This document shows positions 6,323 through 9,718 of a DNA stretch of 9,718 nt, piece by piece. Source of the DNA: an uncultured Clostridia bacterium (lineage in GTDB: Bacteria; Bacillota; Clostridia; Oscillospirales; Butyricicoccaceae); assembly GCA_945486175.1 (NCBI GenBank), contig CALYTA010000020.1:1-9718 (forward strand). The letters are read 5' to 3'. Each line of letters begins with the position of its first letter. Position 1 is the stretch's first letter. A model generated the notes under the pieces. It saw only the letters and a list, made by a program, of their open reading frames with translations, had not been told where the DNA came from and did no database searches. The translations under genes and the position numbers were made by a program.

Positions 6323-6387
6323 GTTCTTTTGCGGTTCGACACACAGCGCCGGATTCTGCGGCTATCATGAGAGTGAAGCAGCAGGAC

Positions 6388-6393
6388 AAGGAG
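6388..6393 (+). promoter_or_regulatory. Shine-Dalgarno that sets the surface protein start
   Basis: AAGGAG lies eight bases before GTG at 6402. Starting there gives a normal Gram-positive signal peptide, while the longer frame from TTG at 6321 would begin inside the upstream terminator. Confidence 0.8.
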
Positions 6394-6401
6394 TGGGACG
6401 C

Positions 6402-8969
6402 GTGCAAAGCAGGGATCGGAGATCGTTTGCGCGGCATTGCCGGACGGCGGCGGCACTGGCCTGCGCATGGCTGTGCCTTTGCGGTGGACAGGCGCGGGGA
6501 TATGCAAAAGAGCAGATAGAGGAAACGCTTCCGCCTGCATACGGCGCGGCGGAGGGATACAGCCTGTATCTCGGGGAAAGCGCGCCGTATTATCGGTTGA
6601 GCCCGCACCGCGCAGTGTGGAAAGACGCGGCGAGCGAACGCGAGAGCGGCCGCATACCGGCATTGTATGCGCTGATCGATCTGGAAGCGCAGCAGGGCAG
6701 CACATGGCGGCCGTCGCCGGATACGGCATGGACATTAGAAACACCGGGCAGCTTTCGCGCTGCATACAGCTTTTCGCTCACGGGTGAGACGCGGACAAAG
6801 ACCCGTTACCGGCAGAGAAGCCTTGCCTGCACCGATTGTCGGGATGGGGATGCTGCAGGCCGGGTGCGTGCCATCCTGCAATGCGCGTATCCGTTTGTCT
6901 CCGCGGAGAAGATGTTGGAGCAGCTTGTGGAAGCGGGCGTACTTTTATCGAGGGACGGGGTCGTCAGCGCCCCGATCAATTTTCAAAACGACCTTGCAGA
7001 GCGGACGGTCGGCGAAAGCGAATTGCTTTCCGCCGTACAGGCGGCGCTTTGGTCTGCGTCGAACAGTGAGGGCGCGGCAGTTTGTGCGCCATATGGGCAG
7101 ACGAAGCCTGTAAACGCACAGCGAACGATCCGACCGGATACAGGCGAAGTGCGCACGGCCGACGACGCGCGTGTACGGGCGAATATCGAAGCAGTGTATG
7201 CATACCTTTGTTCCCTGCCAGGCATACCGGAACAGAAACGTCTGCTGTCCGATCTGACGCTTGCGGCATACTGGAGCGGGACAAAGAATGAAAAAGCGCT
7301 GACGATCCGGTTTCGGTTGAATGCGGAACCGGATGCGTCGGATACGGTTTTTCTGCGGCTTGGCGAGGCAAGGTATGCGATCGGAAGAGAGCACAGCGGA
7401 CTGCCGCTTCTATTGCCGGATACAGACGGCTGCTATACGCTGCTGCTTTCCAATGTGCAGCGTAAGGGAACGCTTTCACTTGAGATCTGCGGTGTACAGC
7501 AGATGCGGCAGACCGCCGTTGTTTATGAGCCGCAGGATGCGGCGGCACAGCCGCTGATCGGTGTGACTTCAGGAAACGTACAGGTTGCGATCCGACGCGA
7601 AATAGCGCTGGAGAAAGAAACACGGGTGGCGCTGCGCTGCTTTGCCGAACTCGGAACGGAACGTGCAAGGCTTTCGATCAACGGCGGAAGGTTTTCCTTG
7701 CTGCTTGTCGGGAAAGACGGAGACGAGGTCAGAGTCACGGACAATCTGCAAGCCGAAAGCGACGGTGTTGTTCGCCAAAATGGTCTGCTCCTGCCGCAAG
7801 AGGGGGAACGGTATGTGCTGGACGAGGCGGAACCGCCTGCAGGATTCGTCCGTGCGCAGCAGGACCACCGCATCGCGCTTGAGAATGGAAAGTCGGATCG
7901 GCTATTATACCGGCCCGCAGCGGATGGCGGCGCTGTCCTGCGGCTTGCGGATGCGGATGGAAAAGGTGAAACGCTGTCCGATGTCGGCTTTGCCCTGTAC
8001 CGGCGTGTTGCCGGCACGGAAGGCCTGTATCTCGGTACATATACCACGGGACAGGACGGGAGCATCAATGTAAACGGTCTGCCTGCGGGCGTTTATTGGT
8101 TCACAGAGATCGATCCGCCCGCGGGGTACGTTGCGGAAGAACGGACGGAGTATGCTTTTTCGATTGGCGAAAACGGCGGGACGTCAGAGATCTGGGCTGC
8201 CAATCGCTCGCGCTGTTCGGTGGAGGGCCGCGTACGGTTTGACGGGGAAAAGCAGGAGACGCCGCCCGTCACGATTCAGCTGTATTGCAACGGACAACTG
8301 CAAGCCGAACAGCGCGCAGATAAAGAAACGCATTGGACGTATTGTTTTTCCGATCTCCCGCTCATCGATTCCGAGGGAAACCGCAACCGCTATGAAGCGC
8401 GTCAGAGCCCGCTGCCGGGGTATCGCACAGAGCAGAAGGACGGCGATTTCCTGAATATAAAACGGACGGAGGACAAACAGCTCAAAATCGTTGATGACCG
8501 CGGGATACCGGTCGCGGGCGCGGTGTTTTCCCTGCGGAGAGCTGCGGACGGCAGCCATGTGACAACGAGCGCCTCGGATGTAGCCGGCGTTTTGCACCTG
8601 TTCGGCTTGACCGTAGGCGATTATACACTTGCCAATCGGCGTGCCCCGTCCGGCATACGCGCGTACGTGGGGTACATGACGCTGTCGATCCGGGACCCCA
8701 ATACCGCCTGCGGGGAAACGGAGCCGCTGCAGCTGTTCCTCAGAGACGATGACGGTGAGTCGGTATCGGAGGAAAAGATCGTGCTGCGGCGAAGCGCGCT
8801 GCCGAAAACGCCTCTCTTTACAGCATTGACGCTGACTGCCGCCGCGTTTCCTGCCGTGCTTTTTGCGATCCTGATCTGCCGCGTGATCAAACGCAGAAAA
8901 GCGTCCGTCGGAGAGATCCAGCACAGTTCAGGCGCAAGGATCGTCCGTTTCCCGTCCAAACGCCGCTGA
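6402..8969 (+). CDS. Large cell-wall surface protein: TED-like head, SpaA/CnaB stalk, LPKTP anchor
   Basis: This encodes 855 residues from GTG at 6402. A signal peptide occupies 1-35 (basic RDRR, then a hydrophobic run, likely cut after RGYA). Residues ~95-280 look like a thioester (TQXA-type) domain: VRAILQCAYPF near 155-165, VQAALW at 212-217, and the YAYLCSLPG helix near 266-274. A VVYEPQ-type strand follows near 373-378. The stalk has a SpaA-like domain (~402-498, ending DEAEPPAGF), another (~510-595, TEIDPPAGY), a CnaB (~603-688) and a last SpaA (~691-765). The end is LPKTP (800-804), a hydrophobic span (805-827) and a basic tail of about 28 residues. The thioester Cys position is Ser123, and the isopeptide lysine is missing in all four stalk domains. 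It is probably wall- or membrane-held and could be an adhesin. It lies alone after a terminator, without a sortase gene in view. Confidence 0.88.
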   Translation: MQSRDRRSFARHCRTAAALACAWLCLCGGQARGYAKEQIEETLPPAYGAAEGYSLYLGESAPYYRLSPHRAVWKDAASERESGRIPALYALIDLEAQQGSTWRPSPDTAWTLETPGSFRAAYSFSLTGETRTKTRYRQRSLACTDCRDGDAAGRVRAILQCAYPFVSAEKMLEQLVEAGVLLSRDGVVSAPINFQNDLAERTVGESELLSAVQAALWSASNSEGAAVCAPYGQTKPVNAQRTIRPDTGEVRTADDARVRANIEAVYAYLCSLPGIPEQKRLLSDLTLAAYWSGTKNEKALTIRFRLNAEPDASDTVFLRLGEARYAIGREHSGLPLLLPDTDGCYTLLLSNVQRKGTLSLEICGVQQMRQTAVVYEPQDAAAQPLIGVTSGNVQVAIRREIALEKETRVALRCFAELGTERARLSINGGRFSLLLVGKDGDEVRVTDNLQAESDGVVRQNGLLLPQEGERYVLDEAEPPAGFVRAQQDHRIALENGKSDRLLYRPAADGGAVLRLADADGKGETLSDVGFALYRRVAGTEGLYLGTYTTGQDGSINVNGLPAGVYWFTEIDPPAGYVAEERTEYAFSIGENGGTSEIWAANRSRCSVEGRVRFDGEKQETPPVTIQLYCNGQLQAEQRADKETHWTYCFSDLPLIDSEGNRNRYEARQSPLPGYRTEQKDGDFLNIKRTEDKQLKIVDDRGIPVAGAVFSLRRAADGSHVTTSASDVAGVLHLFGLTVGDYTLANRRAPSGIRAYVGYMTLSIRDPNTACGETEPLQLFLRDDDGESVSEEKIVLRRSALPKTPLFTALTLTAAAFPAVLFAILICRVIKRRKASVGEIQHSSGARIVRFPSKRR

Positions 8970-9041
8970 CAAGGTATATAGATATGGAAAAGCAGGCCGA
9001 CAAGACCTCCGCACGGGATCTGTACTATGAAAGCCGGGACT

Positions 9042-9718
9042 TTACAGCCCCATCTCTTCCTTGAGCTTTGCAAGCGCGTCGTCCACGGAAGGCGCGTTTT
9101 CTTTTGCATATTTTTCTTCGAGTTTCAGCGCCTCATCCACGGAGAAATTGTTCAGCTCGCTCATTGCGTTGGCTTCGTCGAGCATTGCGTTGGCTTTCTC
9201 TTCCATGCGTTCAAACGCACCCATCGCACCGCTGACCTTTTCCGAAGCGGAACTGAGCTCGTTGATCTTTTCCTGCGTTTTTGCGACCGTGACCTTGGCC
9301 TTGATGCTTTGACGGCGGCTCTTGAGCGTTTCGATGTCGCGGGCGAGCTTGTCATGCATCTCACGCATACGAACGGCGTTTTCATGCGCAGCTGCATAGG
9401 CGGTCTTGAGCCCGGCGCCGGCGGCCTCCAGTTCCTGCTTACGGGCGAGGAACACTCGTGCGTCCGTCTCGTTGCCCGCCTGCAACGCCTTGCGTGCAAG
9501 CGCGTCGTATTTGTCGACCTGCGCCTGGTTTTCGTCGGCAAGACGCATGGTGCGGGTCTCTTCCGCCATGACGCTTGCGGTCTCGCGTTTTACCTCGGCG
9601 AGATCGTCGGTCATCTCACGAAGATACTGGTCGATCGTCTTCGCCGGATCCTCCGCCTTGTCGAGCAGAGCGGTGATGTTTGCCTTAATGATGTCGTTGA
9701 ATCTGGATAGAGTGCTCA
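9042..9718 (-). CDS. pspA: PspA/IM30 family envelope-stress protein (start codon cut)
   Basis: This is a 225-residue protein if the missing base is the A of ATG: reading inwards from the window end gives TG then AGC ACT CTA, so only one base lies outside. The N-terminus (STLSRFNDIIKANI) is the typical amphipathic helix, followed by LLDKAEDP, the best-conserved PspA/IM30/LiaH motif. Long, heptad-rich helices then run to about residue 195, with charged coiled-coil segments and very few aromatics. The length equals that of E. coli PspA (222). Such proteins bind stressed membranes and form large rings or rods. It converges on the surface protein gene with a 72-base gap and no obvious terminator there. 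Its promoter is outside the window, so its regulation cannot be seen. Confidence 0.94.
   Translation of the reverse strand, partial: STLSRFNDIIKANITALLDKAEDPAKTIDQYLREMTDDLAEVKRETASVMAEETRTMRLADENQAQVDKYDALARKALQAGNETDARVFLARKQELEAAGAGLKTAYAAAHENAVRMREMHDKLARDIETLKSRRQSIKAKVTVAKTQEKINELSSASEKVSGAMGAFERMEEKANAMLDEANAMSELNNFSVDEALKLEEKYAKENAPSVDDALAKLKEEMGL

Noticed and set aside
6335..6368. Possible promoter for the surface protein (TATCAT at 6363)
   Set aside because: No -35-like hexamer lies at 16-18 bases; the nearest candidate, TTCGAC at 6335-6340, is 22 bases away.
6321..6401. A longer N-terminus for the surface protein from TTG at 6321
   Set aside because: It starts in the T-run of a terminator, lacks a ribosome site and would place 27 odd residues before a good signal peptide; GTG at 6402 is much better supported.
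9030..9043. AAAG/CTTT inverted repeat as a terminator between the convergent genes
   Set aside because: The stem has only four pairs and no T-run follows on either strand.
8984..9064. A 26-codon plus-strand reading frame (ATG at 8984) between the surface protein and pspA genes
   Set aside because: The ribosome site is weak, it runs into the 3' end of pspA on the other strand, and the peptide matches nothing recognisable.

Overview
The window looks like a piece of chromosome from an anaerobic, moderately GC-rich Gram-positive bacterium, most likely a gut-type Clostridia (Oscillospirales-like). The support is a Gram-positive cell-wall protein with a C-terminal sorting signal, strong GGAGG-type ribosome sites, GTG and TTG starts, a double-cluster ferredoxin protein and nickel-chaperone genes. 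The order-level placement is an inference from gene content, not from a marker gene.

Layout. Positions 1-178 hold two facing intrinsic terminators, one closing a plus-strand unit that lies off the left edge. Positions 179-3877 are a tight five-gene minus-strand operon, transcribed nudC, a 4Fe-4S protein, a short hypA-like gene, hypB, and an alpha/beta-hydrolase-fold gene. Its junctions are overlaps or a 4-base gap, so it is very probably one transcript. Positions 3878-4066 are a divergent control region with a recognisable sigma-70-type promoter on each strand and a 14-base palindrome on the nudC side. Positions 4067-5783 are a two-gene plus-strand operon, a class II aldolase-family gene followed by mtnA. 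Together they suggest salvage of 5-methylthioribose or 5-deoxyribose phosphates left over from S-adenosylmethionine chemistry. A strong promoter with a 20-base-period direct repeat then drives a YegP-type DUF1508 gene (5873-6244), which ends at a clear terminator. Next is a large surface protein (6402-8969). At the right edge, on the minus strand, is a PspA/IM30 gene whose start codon is cut by the window end after one base.

The most interesting theme is loss of chemistry while the fold is kept. The HypA-like protein keeps the nickel-binding Met-His-Glu start and the final strand but has no zinc-ribbon loop. The hydrolase-fold protein has glycine where the nucleophile serine should be. The surface protein has the architecture of a thioester/isopeptide adhesin, but the thioester cysteine position is serine, the isopeptide lysine positions are substituted in all four stalk domains, the acid partner is lost in two, and the sorting motif reads LPKTP instead of LPXTG. 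Each was read by eye from motif alignment and needs structural or profile confirmation.

No CRISPR array, tRNA, rRNA, insertion sequence or phage gene was seen.
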